Of a stretch of 33,313 nucleotides of DNA, positions 32,846-33,313 are shown piece by piece. Source of the DNA: an uncultured Bacteroidaceae bacterium (GTDB lineage Bacteria > Bacteroidota > Bacteroidia > Bacteroidales > Bacteroidaceae). The notes under the pieces are model-generated. The model was given only the letters and a program-made list of their open reading frames with translations. It searched no databases and was not told where the DNA came from. The number at the start of each line of letters is the position of its first letter. The stretch's first letter is position 1. The DNA lies in assembly GCA_905236065.1 (NCBI GenBank), contig CAJONZ010000030.1:1-33313 (forward strand), written 5' to 3'. The position numbers and the translations under genes are program-made.

Positions 32846-32889
32846 CAATTAAAAACAAATTATTAACAACAACTTATTTATTGACTCAA

Positions 32890-33222
32890 ATGAATCAATA
32901 CGAGACCGTTTTCATTTTAACTCCCGTTTTATCTGAACCACAGGTAAAGGAAGCGGCAGACAAGTTCAAGGATCTCCTTGTTCAGAGTGGAGCAGAGATC
33001 ATCAACGAAGAGAGCTGGGGTCTGAAAAAGTTGGCTTACAGCATCGAGAAGAAGTCTTCGGGCTTCTACCAGATGATTGAGTTCAAGGCTGAGCCGACAG
33101 TGATTGCTAATTTCGAGTTGCAGATGCGTCGCGACGAGCGCGTACTCCGCTATCTCACAGTTAAGAACGAAAAGTACGCTGCGGCATACGCTGAGAAGCG
33201 TCGTAACAAGAAGGAGGCATAA
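32890..33222 (+). CDS. rpsF: 30S ribosomal protein S6
   Basis: A 110-residue ribosomal protein of the small-subunit platform that binds S18. [21 protein letters not shown] and the later [25 protein letters not shown] segment are characteristic, and a Lys/Arg-rich tail ends it. I start at 32890; the longer frame begins upstream of the promoter. rpsR follows four bases after the stop, the usual order (with rplI expected beyond the window). Confidence 0.95.
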   Translation: MNQYETVFILTPVLSEPQVKEAADKFKDLLVQSGAEIINEESWGLKKLAYSIEKKSSGFYQMIEFKAEPTVIANFELQMRRDERVLRYLTVKNEKYAAAYAEKRRNKKEA

Positions 33223-33226
33223 GAAT

Positions 33227-33313
33227 ATGGCAACAACTGCAAATACATCGGAAATCCGTTACCTTAACGCTCCTGTTATCGACGTTAAGAAGAAGAAGTA
33301 CTGCCGTTTCAAG
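33227..33313 (+). CDS. rpsR: 30S ribosomal protein S18, 5' part
   Basis: Only the first 29 codons are in the window. The frame starts MATTANTSEIRYLNAPVIDV and continues KKKKYCRFK, the conserved N-terminal region of S18 where the KKYCRF motif sits. It lies four bases after rpsF and is cut by the end of the window. Confidence 0.9.
   Translation, partial: MATTANTSEIRYLNAPVIDVKKKKYCRFK

Overview
The window looks like a Bacteroidales chromosome, most likely Prevotella or a close relative. Three things point there. Many genes have the Bacteroidetes promoter, TTG about 19-20 bases upstream of a -7 box of TAnnTTTG type. Type V pilus genes (fimbrillin and OmpA/DUF3575-like) are present. The gene order EF-G paralogue, RprX/RprY-like two-component system, rpsF, rpsR matches the order I recall for Bacteroides. 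Genus-level placement is inference. I saw no rRNA, tRNA, CRISPR array or intact transposase.

Layout. 1-7.9 kb: a secreted GH2 glycosidase; a convergent nth + HAD phosphatase operon; a periplasmic TlpA-like thioredoxin; and a secreted two-domain esterase/deacetylase (CE6-like plus NodB). 7.9-15.4 kb, all minus strand: an ECF sigma factor; a probable prfC-tsaC-clc-fmt operon; and xylulokinase. 15.4-16.0 kb is non-coding and repeat-rich: three 22-bp-spaced direct repeats and two tandem 48-bp hairpin repeats. 16.0-23.5 kb, plus strand, is a compact type V pilus locus: OmpA/DUF3868-type protein, lipoprotein anchor, fimbrillin 1 and fimbrillin 2. Fimbrillin 2 has its own promoter and two extra Ig-like domains.

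23.6-25.8 kb is an accessory island. It carries an MNT nucleotidyltransferase/HEPN pair, a small-antitoxin/PIN pair and a truncated XRE antitoxin. Modular hairpin repeats bracket it, and both intact pairs start from near-identical promoters and leaders. 25.8-27.4 kb, minus strand, holds a tiny acidic lipoprotein and hemW. 27.6-33.3 kb holds an EF-G paralogue with altered GTPase motifs (EF-G2 type), an RprXY-like two-component pair, an untracked 57-residue membrane protein on the minus strand, then rpsF and the start of rpsR.

The housekeeping blocks (translation, tRNA modification and formylation, base-excision repair, heme insertion) are ordinary. The parts most worth a second look are the mosaic fimbrillin pair with its 9-nt tandem repeat, the repeat-bracketed toxin-antitoxin island, the catalytically divergent EF-G, and the repeat cluster between xylB and the pilus operon.
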